Shown: positions 1 to 7,365, numbered from the stretch's first letter. The stretch is DNA of 16,423 bases from an uncultured Clostridia bacterium (GCA_934133175.1 CAKPAX010000029.1:1-16423), one strand, 5' to 3'. Notes: generated by a model from the letters alone, not told the origin. A program made the numbers and translations.

Positions 1-2
1 TG

Positions 3-1340
3 TTATTAAGTAGTACATATTTTATTTTTAACAATAAATTATTTAATGTACTAAATATATTTGTAATATTATCTTTATTTGCTACAATGATAATATGGAT
101 GATAAATGGTTCATTAAAATTTTCACTATTATTATCAAAAATATTTAATATTGTATTTGGACCATTAGAATTTGTAGGGAAAGCTTTAAAAATAACTAAA
201 GATGCAATCGTAAATAACGATAAAGGTAAAAATAATTCAAAAGCTGTAATAATAAAAAGAATAGTAAAAGCTATATTAATATCAATTCCAATTGTACTAA
301 TTGTATTATTTTTATTAATATCAGCAGATGACAACTTTGCAAAATTATTTAGTTGGTTTTCTGATTATATAGTAAAATTATTCACAAGTATAGAATTTTT
401 ATATTTAATAGTAAGATTAGCATTAATATTTATACTATTTATATACTTTGTAAGTTTTATATATAATTTAACAGATGAATATAGTTCTTTTAATGTTATA
501 GAAAAAGTAACAAGGAAAAAGGAAATTAAATTTGATATATTTACGGTAAATACAGTATTAACAATCTTAAATATAATTTATTTATTATTTAGTGTTATAC
601 AAATATTAAATTTAACAAATTCAAATAATATAGAAATATATTCTAAAAGTGCAAGACAAGGATTCTTCCAATTAATGATTTTATCTGTAATAAATTTGGC
701 ATTAGTAATATTGTCAAAGCTAAATAAATCAGAGCAAAGTGATAAAGCAAAAAGATATACTAAAATTATGAATATTATAATGGTTATTTTTACGATTATA
801 TTAATAATAGTTGCTTTTAGAAAAATGTATGTATATCAACAAAATTACGGATTAACAGTATTAAGAGTGCTTGTATATTGGGGATTGATAACAGAAAGTT
901 TATTAATAATTCCAACAATATTGTATATTTTAAAGGAAAAAATAAATTTATTTTATAGTTATTTTGCAATAATAGTGGTAATGTATGTAATTCTAAATTT
1001 GGCTAATATAAATAAAATAATTACAAAAAAGAATATTGACTTGTATTTTGTAAAAGAAAAAATTGATGTGGAATATTTAGAAGATTTAGAAAGCACAGAT
1101 GTTGTTCCAGACCTTATAAATTTAATGAATAAAATAGAAGATGAAAATTTAGAAGTGAAAACAGAAATAAATAATTGCTTATATAATATTCAAAAAGATG
1201 TCAAAAAAGATAGAACTTGGCAAGCATACAATATTTCAATAAAAAAAGCAAAAAATGAATTAAATAAAATTGATTTGCAATATAAAAGAAAAGAATATAA
1301 GAAATACAATTATGATAAATACACATATAAAGGTATATAA
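3..1340 (+). CDS. DUF4173-type integral membrane protein, 5'-truncated by the window edge
   Basis: The frame is open from base 3, so the gene begins before the window. The first internal ATG is at base 87, but it has no convincing ribosome binding site and hydrophobic coding sequence continues upstream of it. About eight hydrophobic helices are visible, followed by a soluble C-terminal tail of about 100 residues rich in Lys, Glu and Asn. Family hallmarks are the segment YSKSARQGFFQLMILSVI, which matches the typical 'Y-x-x-x-G-F-F-Q-L' stretch of DUF4173 proteins. A later 'NI-DLYF...D-x-x-YL-x-x-L-x-x-D-VVP' stretch is typical of the DUF4153/DUF4173 C-terminus. The family is membrane-embedded and functionally uncharacterised. 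The SCIFF promoter starts two bases after its TAA stop, so it appears to be a separate unit from the next gene. The family call is from recognition of these motifs, not a search. Confidence 0.72.
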   Translation, partial: LLSSTYFIFNNKLFNVLNIFVILSLFATMIIWMINGSLKFSLLLSKIFNIVFGPLEFVGKALKITKDAIVNNDKGKNNSKAVIIKRIVKAILISIPIVLIVLFLLISADDNFAKLFSWFSDYIVKLFTSIEFLYLIVRLALIFILFIYFVSFIYNLTDEYSSFNVIEKVTRKKEIKFDIFTVNTVLTILNIIYLLFSVIQILNLTNSNNIEIYSKSARQGFFQLMILSVINLALVILSKLNKSEQSDKAKRYTKIMNIIMVIFTIILIIVAFRKMYVYQQNYGLTVLRVLVYWGLITESLLIIPTILYILKEKINLFYSYFAIIVVMYVILNLANINKIITKKNIDLYFVKEKIDVEYLEDLESTDVVPDLINLMNKIEDENLEVKTEINNCLYNIQKDVKKDRTWQAYNISIKKAKNELNKIDLQYKRKEYKKYNYDKYTYKGI

Positions 1341-1341
1341 A

Positions 1342-1370
1342 TTGACAAAATTAGTAAAATGTGGTATTAT
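1342..1370 (+). promoter_or_regulatory. Strong sigma-A promoter of the SCIFF gene
   Basis: The -35 box TTGACA (1342-1347) is consensus and is separated by 17 bases from TATTAT (1365-1370). It lies directly after the stop codon of the upstream membrane protein gene. A start near 1377 gives a leader of about 58 bases before the precursor peptide. This is among the best promoter matches in the window. Confidence 0.8.
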
Positions 1371-1434
1371 GTACAATACATAAGACTACACACTAAGTAA
1401 CTTGTAAACCTTTTTCAAAATTGAAAGGAGGACA

Positions 1435-1587
1435 ATGATGCAGAACCACATTAAGACAATTACACAGAAAACAATGAAGGAAACCATGAAACATGGTGGA
1501 TGTGGTGAGTGCCAGACATCATGCCAGAGTGCATGTAAGACGTCTTGCACAGTTGGCAATCAGTCTTGTGAAAACAAAGATAAGTAA
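1435..1587 (+). CDS. scfA: SCIFF ranthipeptide precursor (six cysteines in forty-five residues)
   Basis: This 50-residue ORF has the hallmark core CGECQTSCQSACKTSC followed by TVGNQSC, giving exactly six cysteines. This is the near-invariant SCIFF signature of Clostridia, the substrate of a radical-SAM SPASM maturase that forms thioether crosslinks (established for the family). The leader half is Lys/Thr-rich (HIKTITQKTMKETMKHGG). Two adjacent ATGs at 1435 and 1438 follow AAAGGAGG at 1424-1431. Either may be the start, and 1438 is slightly better spaced and leaves 49 residues. The gene has its own promoter and terminator, but the maturase that usually follows is absent: the next gene is comM. 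By my count 62 of 153 bases are G or C, and all five Gln codons are CAG. That is unlike the CAA/AAA-dominated neighbours and suggests strong constraint or expression-related codon choice. Confidence 0.93.
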   Translation: MMQNHIKTITQKTMKETMKHGGCGECQTSCQSACKTSCTVGNQSCENKDK

Positions 1588-1603
1588 TTATTTTTGTTCT
1601 AGC

Positions 1604-1640
1604 AAAAAGGGGAAAGGATATTATATCCTTTCCTTTTTAT
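1604..1640 (+). terminator. Rho-independent terminator after the SCIFF gene
   Basis: GGAAAGGATA (1611-1620) pairs perfectly with TATCCTTTCC (1624-1633) around a three-base loop. An A-run lies before the stem and TTTTT follows it. It sits about 17 bases after the SCIFF stop and isolates that gene as a monocistronic unit. Confidence 0.88.
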
Positions 1641-1736
1641 ATATTATATGAAATTCTTTATTATTTACTAGTATATAAAGTTTTTACTAAATATAACAAA
1701 AACAAAATAACTAATTAGAAAAATTGTAAAAAACTA

Positions 1737-1765
1737 TTTACAAAAAATGTAAAATGTGTTATAAA
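1737..1765 (+). promoter_or_regulatory. Probable promoter of the comM-dprA-yraN operon
   Basis: TTTACA (1737-1742) is followed after 17 bases by TATAAA (1760-1765). A TGT immediately before the -10 box makes it an extended -10 promoter. It predicts an A-rich leader of about 100 bases before the comM start, in which I see no clear structure. A/T richness makes chance matches likely, so confidence is moderate. Confidence 0.5.
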
Positions 1766-1869
1766 ACAAACAATAATTTATTCAAAACAACTTAGTAATG
1801 CAAAATAAAATTTAAATCTTAAAAAAATCACAAAACTAAAATTTAATATGAAAGAAGGTAGATAAATTA

Positions 1870-3407
1870 GTGTTATCTATTATTAAAAGTATGTCATTAA
1901 TAGGCATAGAAGGATATCTAGTGTATTTACAAGTAGATGTATCTGCAGGTATACCGGCTTGGGATATAGTAGGGTTACCTGATATTAGTGTTAAAGAAGC
2001 AAAAGAAAGAGTAAGAACAGCTATAAAAAATACAGGTTACAATATGCAAAGTAGAAAAATTGTTGTAAACTTGGCACCAGCAGATAAAAGAAAAGAAGGC
2101 TCATTTTTTGATTTACCAATGGCTGTTGGGATTTTAGCATGTAGTGGAGATGTTAATATAAATGATATTGAAGATACAGTATTTATAGGAGAATTATCAC
2201 TTGATGGCAAATTGAATAAAGTAAATGGAATTTTGCCTATGTGTATAGAAGCAAAAAGATTAGGAATAAAAAGAATTATTATTTCCAAAGAAAATGCAAA
2301 GGAAGCTGCAGTTGTAAATGATATTCAGGTAATAGGTGCAAATAATTTAAAAGAAGTGGTAGGATTTTTAAATAAAACTACAATAATTGAAGAAACAAAA
2401 GTAGATGTATCTAAAATTTATAATAATAAAAATGAATACAGTTTAGATTTTGCAGATGTAAAAGGACAAGAAAATGTTAAAAGAGCATTAGAAATTGCAG
2501 CAGCTGGAGGGCATAATTGTTTACTTATTGGAACTCCTCGGATCAGGAAAAACTATGATGGCAAGAAGAATGCCAAGTATATTACCAAATTTGACATTTG
2601 AAGAAGCATTAGAAACAACAAAAATTCATAGTATTTCTGGAGAGATAGATAACAATAAATCTTTAATTTCAACAAGACCTTTTAGAGCACCACATCATAC
2701 AATATCAAGTTCGGCATTAATTGGAGGAGGTAAAATACCGAAACCTCGGAGAGATTAGTTTAGCGCATAATGGTGTATTATTTTTAGATGAATTACCAGA
2801 ATTTAATAAAAATACATTAGAAGTATTAAGAGGACCGTTAGAAGATAAAATTGTTAATATAAGTAGAGTAAATGCAAGTTTGACATATCCATGTAACTTC
2901 ATGTTTATAGCATCTATGAATCCATGTCCTTGTGGTTTTTATGGTTCAAAAGATAAAGAATGTACGTGTACTCCTCAGGCAATTTCAAAATATATGGGGA
3001 AAATAAGTGGACCATTATTAGACAGAATAGATATACAAATAGAAGTTACACCAGTAAAATATCAAAAATTAGATACCACAGAAAAAATAGAAAACTCAGA
3101 AAAAATAAAAAACAGAGTTAATAAAGCCAGAAAAATACAACATGAAAGGTATATAAATGATAATATTTATTCAAATTCTCAACTTACGCCAAAACTTATA
3201 GAAAAATACTGTACTTTAGATAAACAAGGAAAGAAAATATTAGAAATGGCATTTGAAAAAATGGGATTATCTGCTAGAGCATATGGAAGAATATTAAAAG
3301 TTGCAAGAACAATCGCAGATTTAGATGAAAAAGAAAGTATACAAACAACGCATATAGCAGAAGCCATACAATATAGAAGTTTAGATAAAAAGTATTGGAG
3401 GAATTAA
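1870..3407 (+). CDS. comM: ComM/YifB-family magnesium chelatase-like AAA+ ATPase, read through two +1 frameshifts
   Basis: When the frame is moved +1 at two points the gene encodes a 511-residue protein, the normal ComM length. It has an N-terminal ChlI-like domain (about 1-190: VGLPDISVKEAKERVRTAI and VNLAPAD) and an AAA+ domain. That domain has Walker A at 221-228 (GTPGSGKT) and Walker B at about 302-307 (VLFLDE). A Cys-rich NPCPCGFYGS loop and a C-terminal Mg-chelatase domain (SARAYGRILKVARTIADL) follow. Breaks fall after Pro223 and after Pro292; each is a single extra C giving CCT-CGG-A where CCT-GGA is expected. Read literally, translation would stop at 2601. No other lesion is seen. ComM is a hexameric branch-migration helicase promoting integration of transforming DNA in gamma-proteobacteria; the Firmicutes role is less defined. 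The GTG start at 1870 follows AGAAGG and gives the family N-terminus. It could be a pseudogene, but see the frameshift findings. Confidence 0.9.
2536..2542 (+). other. +1 frameshift site 1 (CCT-CGG-A) inside the comM Walker A motif
   Basis: The incoming frame reads GGA ACT CCT CGG ATC AGG. Skipping C2539 gives GGA ACT CCT GGA TCA GGA AAA ACT, which is the required Walker A motif Gly-Thr-Pro-Gly-Ser-Gly-Lys-Thr. The position of the shift is therefore fixed to within one codon by an invariant motif. No Shine-Dalgarno-like stimulator is found at the short distance used in prfB. The nearest purine stretch (GGAGGG) is about 25 bases upstream. Confidence 0.9.
2744..2750 (+). other. +1 frameshift site 2 (CCT-CGG-A) in comM before the Walker B region
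   Basis: The second frame reads AAA CCT CGG AGA GAT TAG and would stop at 2758. Skipping C2747 gives AAA CCT GGA GAG ATT AGT TTA. This restores the conserved P-G-E-[IV]-S-L-A-H-N-G run of ComM proteins. The slip sequence is identical to site 1. A GGAGGAGG run lies at 2723-2730, thirteen bases before the CCT codon. It encodes conserved glycines and is spaced differently from the prfB stimulator. Confidence 0.9.
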
Positions 3408-4297
3408 TGAAAATAATAGATATAACAAATAAATATTATCCTAAAAGATTATTAAATATAAAAAATCCACCACAAAAATTATATGTAAAAGGTAATTATA
3501 AATTATTAAATAATCAATCTTTAGCAATTGTAGGATCAAGAAAATGTAGTCAATACGGGGTAAAGTATGCACAAAAATTTGCAAAAGAGATTTGTAGTAA
3601 AAATATAACAATAATAAGTGGGTTAGCATTAGGGATAGATGCAGTGGCACATGAGATTGCAAAAGATTGTACAGGAAATACTATAGGAGTTTTAGGATGT
3701 GGAATTAATCAGGTGTTTCCAGAAGAAAATAGATATCTATTTGATGAAATATTAAAAAATAATGGATGCATTATTTCAGAGTATGGACCTGATGAAGAAA
3801 TAAATAAACAAAATTTTCCTAAACGAAACAGAATAATAAGTGGAATATCGAATGCAATATTAGTTATAGAAGCGGTGTATAGAAGTGGTAGTACAATAAC
3901 AGGTAAATATGGTTTAGAACAAAAGAAAAATGTATATTGTATTCCAAGAGATTTAGGCATTACAAATGGTAGAGGAACAAATGATTTAATAAAATTAGGA
4001 GCTAAATTAGTTACAAATCCGGAAGACATTTTAGAAGAATTTATTATAAAAGAACAAAAAGAAAAAAGTAATAAACAGAAGAATGAAGATGTTTATGAAA
4101 ATAATGACATAGAAAATTTACAAATAGAAAAAGAATATTTAGAAATATATAATTTGATTTTATATAAACCAATAAATATTCAACAGTTGGTCAAAAAAAG
4201 TGGATTAAATATTTCTAAATTAAACCAAAAGTTGACAATATTGGAATTAGAAGGGCATATAAAAAATTTGCCAGGAAATAATTATGTGAGGGTTTAA
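3407..4297 (+). CDS. dprA: DNA-processing protein DprA (compact form)
   Basis: DprA binds incoming single-stranded DNA and loads RecA during transformation (family knowledge). Visible elements are the Rossmann-like core with AIVGSRKCSQYG (near residue 40), SGLALGIDAVAH (near 70) and FPKRNRIISG, then an SGSTITGKYGLEQ phosphate-binding stretch and N-DLIKLGA-KLV. A C-terminal winged helix follows (about 240-296, INIQQLVKKSGLNISKLNQ). The protein is 296 residues; many DprA proteins carry an additional N-terminal SAM-like domain that is missing here. The ATG at 3407 overlaps the comM TAA (TAATG) and follows GGAGG at 3397-3401, so translational coupling is likely. A TTG at 3395 in the same frame lies before that ribosome binding site and is less suitable. 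CIPRDLGI occupies the place of the more usual V-PG motif. Confidence 0.93.
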   Translation: MKIIDITNKYYPKRLLNIKNPPQKLYVKGNYKLLNNQSLAIVGSRKCSQYGVKYAQKFAKEICSKNITIISGLALGIDAVAHEIAKDCTGNTIGVLGCGINQVFPEENRYLFDEILKNNGCIISEYGPDEEINKQNFPKRNRIISGISNAILVIEAVYRSGSTITGKYGLEQKKNVYCIPRDLGITNGRGTNDLIKLGAKLVTNPEDILEEFIIKEQKEKSNKQKNEDVYENNDIENLQIEKEYLEIYNLILYKPINIQQLVKKSGLNISKLNQKLTILELEGHIKNLPGNNYVRV

Positions 4298-4657
4298 ATG
4301 TACAAAAGTCATATAACAGGTAAAATAGGTGAAAAAGTTGCACAAGAATATCTTATTAAAAATGATTACGAGATATTAGTTAAAAATTTTAGATGTAAAC
4401 AAGGAGAAATAGATATAATTGCCAAAGATAAAAACGAACTTGTATTTATAGAAGTAAAAACAAGAACAAATAAAAAATATGGTAATCCAATTGATGCTGT
4501 AACATATACAAAAAGAAAACATATAATAAATACAATTAAATTTTATTTATATATAACCAAATTGGAAGATGTTTTTATTAGAATAGATATAATAGAATTA
4601 TTAAAAAAAGAAGATAAAATTTATATAAGACATACCAAAAATGCAATAAGTCTTTAA
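4298..4657 (+). CDS. yraN: YraN / UPF0102 family putative endonuclease
   Basis: This 119-residue protein has the complete UPF0102 pattern: GEKVAQEYL near the N-terminus, then GEIDII (36-41) and FIEVKTR (50-56). The Glu37-x-Asp39 and Glu52-x-Lys54 pairs are the predicted metal and catalytic residues of this restriction-endonuclease-like fold. Its ATG follows the dprA stop with no gap, with a weak GAGGG upstream. It is therefore probably translationally coupled as the last gene of the comM-dprA-yraN unit. A role in processing or recombination of DNA is inferred from fold and neighbourhood; biochemical function is poorly established. Confidence 0.92.
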   Translation: MYKSHITGKIGEKVAQEYLIKNDYEILVKNFRCKQGEIDIIAKDKNELVFIEVKTRTNKKYGNPIDAVTYTKRKHIINTIKFYLYITKLEDVFIRIDIIELLKKEDKIYIRHTKNAISL

Positions 4658-4682
4658 AAATTTCAATATTTTTAATAAATAA

Positions 4683-4752
4683 AATTCTATATATTGCGCT
4701 AAAATAACAAATGTAATCATTAATAAATGTTTTAAGCACAACATATAGAATT
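4683..4752. terminator. Long inverted repeat between convergent yraN and dgt; possible bidirectional terminator
   Basis: Arms 4683-4700 (AATTCTATATATTGCGCT) and 4735-4752 (AGCACAACATATAGAATT) pair at 16 of 18 positions around a loop of 34 bases. The two mismatches are A-C and C-A on the + strand but become G-U wobbles in a transcript from the minus strand. The hairpin is therefore fully paired in a dgt-direction RNA. U-rich sequence follows in that direction. The loop is longer than in normal terminators, so the function is uncertain. Confidence 0.4.
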
Positions 4753-4772
4753 ATAAATATAAATTTTAATTG

Positions 4773-5972
4773 CTAAAACCCAATTATTTCATTATAAATA
4801 CTAATTGCAAAATTATCTGTCATTCCAGAAATATATGATATTATTGCCTTACAATAGTCTTCTTTTAAATGAATATTATATATAAGTTTATTTTGCAAAG
4901 AAGGATTTCTCGGAATAATATTTGAATATAATAATAGCCAGTTAGAAAATGTGTTATATAAATTAGGGTAATATTTTTCAAGCTTTTTCAAATTGTTTAA
5001 AGTGTTTTCATCATCATATAAAGAATTTAATAAATTATATATTTTATTTATAATTAGTTTAAAATAATCATCTGATGCGATTACTTTTTCATGAGAATAA
5101 ATATATTTATAATTAAATTCTTTGACTTTATCTAATAGTTGTAATTTTTTATTAGAAAAACATATTCCATTTTCTAAATTAGAATTTTCACATAAGTCAT
5201 AAACTAAATCGTTTATAAGTACAGTGTTATTAATTTTTATGTCTTTTGTAAAATCCAATAATTTATATAGTTCATCTAAATGTTCATCTAAAATACCTAA
5301 TGTTATAGCATCTTCTATATCTCTACCAATATAAGAAATTTTATCAGATACTTTAACAACACAACCTTCCCAAGTGTAAGGAGCGTATTGATTAGGATAT
5401 AAATAGGTATCTAAATCGATAAATTCACTTCTTGGTTTTATTGAATTTTCATCAATTTCTCCGCAATGACAAATAATACCATCTCTAACTGCATATGTTA
5501 AGTCTAAATTTCTTTTATACCCATTATTATCTTCTAGTAATTCTATATTATCAACCATATTAAGTCCATTTTGTTCATGCCAAAATTTTATACCTAAATC
5601 CCTTTGAGTTATTTCAGATAAAATTTTTTCACCCCTATGTCCAAATGGAGTATGTCCTATATCATGAGAAGTAGAAATTGCTTTTGTAAGTTCTGTATTT
5701 AATCCTAAATAATTGGCAATAGTATAACTAATAGATTCAACATGATTTACATGCTCAATTCTAGTACAAACATGATCATTACTAGGAGAAAAAAATACTT
5801 GAGTTTTATGTTTTAATCTTCTATAACCATTACTATGTATAATTCTAGTATAATCCCTATCAAATTCTGATCGAATATCATTTCTATTATATAAAGGCGT
5901 AATTCTAGATATTATATTATTCCATTTTGGGTTATTTATATTTGCTGCTTCATCTATAAAAGAATTTTTCAT
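4773..5972 (-). CDS. dgt: Deoxyguanosinetriphosphate triphosphohydrolase-like HD-domain protein
   Basis: This 399-residue protein has the N-terminal dGTPase pattern DRDYTRIIHS-x-x-YRRLKHKTQVF, followed by an HD metal site. His74 is in RIEHVNHV, His103-Asp104 are in SHDIGHTPFGH, and Asp210 is in VSDKISYIGRDIEDA. Enzymes of this family hydrolyse dNTPs, classically dGTP to deoxyguanosine and triphosphate, and help control nucleotide pools. Length is close to that of many Firmicutes dGTPase-like proteins. The ATG at 5972 is preceded on the minus strand by GAGGTGA, a good ribosome binding site, and the gene ends in TAG. It is transcribed against its neighbours from its own promoter. Substrate specificity cannot be read from sequence. 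Confidence 0.88.
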   Translation of the reverse strand: MKNSFIDEAANINNPKWNNIISRITPLYNRNDIRSEFDRDYTRIIHSNGYRRLKHKTQVFFSPSNDHVCTRIEHVNHVESISYTIANYLGLNTELTKAISTSHDIGHTPFGHRGEKILSEITQRDLGIKFWHEQNGLNMVDNIELLEDNNGYKRNLDLTYAVRDGIICHCGEIDENSIKPRSEFIDLDTYLYPNQYAPYTWEGCVVKVSDKISYIGRDIEDAITLGILDEHLDELYKLLDFTKDIKINNTVLINDLVYDLCENSNLENGICFSNKKLQLLDKVKEFNYKYIYSHEKVIASDDYFKLIINKIYNLLNSLYDDENTLNNLKKLEKYYPNLYNTFSNWLLLYSNIIPRNPSLQNKLIYNIHLKEDYCKAIISYISGMTDNFAISIYNEIIGF

Positions 5973-5991
5973 TTAATCACCTCACAAATAT

Positions 5992-6020
5992 AGTATATAA
6001 TTAAAAAATACATAAATCAA
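5992..6020 (-). promoter_or_regulatory. Promoter of the dgt-like gene
   Basis: On the minus strand TTGATT (6020-6015) is followed after 17 bases by TATACT (5997-5992), about 20 bases before the start codon. It is back to back with the promoter of the dehydrogenase gene. Confidence 0.6.
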
Positions 6021-6037
6021 TATTTTAAAATAATCAA

Positions 6038-6066
6038 TTTACAATATAAAAATATTGTTTTAAAAT
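6038..6066 (+). promoter_or_regulatory. Promoter of the short-chain dehydrogenase gene, containing a palindrome
   Basis: TTTACA (6038-6043) and TAAAAT (6061-6066) are separated by 17 bases. The spacer is largely filled by ACAATAT-AAAA-ATATTGT (6041-6058), a perfect 7-base inverted repeat that could be an operator. In such A/T-rich DNA it could also be chance. Confidence 0.5.
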
Positions 6067-6110
6067 AATAAAAAAATATATAGTTAAACATATAAAGAGG
6101 AGGTTTTTAT

Positions 6111-6860
6111 ATGAAAGCTTTAATAACAGGAGCTTCTTCTGGAATAGGAAGAGATATGGCGAGGGAATTTGTGAAAAGGGGATATGATGTAATACTAATA
6201 GGAAGAAATAAGGAAAAGCTACAAGAGATAAAAAATGAATTAAAAGAAAGAGCGCAAATTATTTCTATGGATTTAAGTATTGAGGAAAATTGTATAAAAT
6301 TACATGATGAAAATAAAGATATTGATGTTTTAGTCAACAATGCTGGATTTGGAACTTTTGGAAAATTTGTAGACACAGATTTAGAAAAAGAAATAAATAT
6401 GATAAATACTAATATAGTTGCTGTTCATACATTAACAAAATTATATTTAAGAGATATGTATGAAAAAGACAAGGGATATATATTAAATGTTGCTTCAATA
6501 GCAGGTTTGATGCCTGGACCATTAATGGATGCATATTATGCCTCAAAAGCATATGTTGTAAGATTAACAGAAGGAATAAGAGCAGAATTAAAAAAAGACA
6601 AATCTAATGTTAAAATTAGTGTTTTATGTCCAGGACCTGTAAATACAAACTTTAACAATGTTGCAGGAGTAAAATTTAATTTACATTCTTTAAGTAGTCA
6701 ATATGTAGCTAAGTATGCAGTAGACAAGCTATTTAAAAACAAATTTATGATAATACCAGGAATGACTATTAAACCAATAAAGTTTTTTTCTAAAATAGTG
6801 CCTGATAATATATTAGCAAAATTTGCTTTTAAAGCACAACAAAGAAAACTTGGAAAATAA
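6111..6860 (+). CDS. Short-chain dehydrogenase/reductase (classical SDR)
   Basis: This is a 249-residue Rossmann-fold oxidoreductase. It has the NAD(P)-binding TGASSGIG motif (residues 6-13), NNAG (76-79), catalytic Ser129, and Tyr142-x3-Lys146 in the AYYASK stretch, followed by CPGPVNT. GRN at 31-33 after the second strand suggests NADPH preference (inference). All catalytic residues are present, so it should be active, but the substrate cannot be deduced; it resembles general YqjQ/DltE-like SDRs. The ATG at 6111 follows AGAGGAGG at 6096-6103. It is divergent from the dgt-like gene and not obviously co-transcribed with the next ORF; about 130 bases separate them. Confidence 0.92.
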   Translation: MKALITGASSGIGRDMAREFVKRGYDVILIGRNKEKLQEIKNELKERAQIISMDLSIEENCIKLHDENKDIDVLVNNAGFGTFGKFVDTDLEKEINMINTNIVAVHTLTKLYLRDMYEKDKGYILNVASIAGLMPGPLMDAYYASKAYVVRLTEGIRAELKKDKSNVKISVLCPGPVNTNFNNVAGVKFNLHSLSSQYVAKYAVDKLFKNKFMIIPGMTIKPIKFFSKIVPDNILAKFAFKAQQRKLGK

Positions 6861-6991
6861 TAAGTCTTATATGAATAAAAATATATATTTGTAGAAAAAT
6901 GATATTTATTGCGATGAAAAATACTTGTATCTATTTTAAAAAAGTAATATAGTAATTTATGCGTTCAAAAGAAAAAAGGAGTGGGATAAAT

Positions 6992-7309
6992 TTGAAGGAA
7001 TTTTATGGAGGCATATTTATAGATAAAGAAACGCTAACTGCTTCAGGAATAGAATATCCAATAAAGCTAGAATATTACAAAACTAAAAATACAAATGAAA
7101 ACAATAAATATCAAGAAATGTATGGAATACAAATAATAAAAACAGAGTATAAGAAATATGTGAATGTAGAAGAAGAAAAAATCGAATATGTAACAGAAAA
7201 TGAAAGGGATATAAATGATATATTGAAAAAATTTAAAGAAAATAATGTTACACCAGTTTCAGCTAGATATATAATTGAAGATATGTTGAAAGATGTGCAA
7301 AAAAATTAA
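6992..7309 (+). CDS. Small DUF6514-like protein
   Basis: The C-terminal half shows YGIQIIKTEYKKY, then an acidic segment, then DILKKFKENNVTPVSARYIIEDML. This resembles the clostridial DUF6514 pattern (YGI-x-I, V-x-P, conserved acidic end); function is unknown. No signal peptide or membrane helix is seen. Two starts are possible. ATG 6959 has no ribosome binding site and would lie very close to any promoter. TTG 6992 follows AAGGAG (6976-6981) by ten bases and gives MKEFYGGIFID, so I prefer it (105 residues). A weak promoter (TTGCGA 6909, TATTTT 6932) is possible upstream. The gene ends 81 bases before topA. Confidence 0.65.
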   Translation: MKEFYGGIFIDKETLTASGIEYPIKLEYYKTKNTNENNKYQEMYGIQIIKTEYKKYVNVEEEKIEYVTENERDINDILKKFKENNVTPVSARYIIEDMLKDVQKN

Positions 7310-7344
7310 ACTTTAATAAAATACTTGCAAAATGTATAAACTTG

Positions 7345-7365
7345 TTCTAGAATACTATAATAGTA
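7345..7365 (+). promoter_or_regulatory. topA promoter region with two abutting palindromes
   Basis: A consensus -10 box TATAAT (7356-7361) lies 29 bases before the topA start, but the -35 region is poor. The 8-base palindrome TTCTAGAA (7345-7352) is followed immediately by TACTAT-A-ATAGTA (7353-7365), which covers the -10 box. A weak -35 with symmetric DNA would fit a regulated or supercoiling-sensitive promoter, but this is inference. Confidence 0.4.

Noticed and set aside
1371..1434. Riboswitch or attenuator in the SCIFF leader
   Set aside because: Only a tiny TTCAA/TTGAA symmetry is seen before the ribosome binding site. The leader is too short and unstructured to support a call.
1641..1869. 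Hidden small gene or RNA between the SCIFF terminator and comM
   Set aside because: The stretch is almost purely A/T with frequent stops. Apart from the promoter at 1737-1765 no ORF with a ribosome binding site or stable structure is visible.
2723..2750. prfB-like programmed frameshift with Shine-Dalgarno stimulator GGAGGAGG at site 2
   Set aside because: The spacing to the shift codon (13 bases) is far longer than in prfB, the bases encode conserved glycines, and sites 1 and 3 lack such an element. It cannot be the common mechanism.
2495..2758. Independent ORF covering the middle of comM
   Set aside because: It is the +1 frame segment between the two shift sites and carries Walker A continuation and ATPase residues, so it belongs to comM.
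2721..3407. Separate gene starting MEEVKYRN at ATG 2721 in the third comM frame
   Set aside because: The first residues do not match ComM, the region overlaps the second frame, and the expected PGEISLAHNG sequence starts only after the CCTCGGA shift point. It is the tail of comM.
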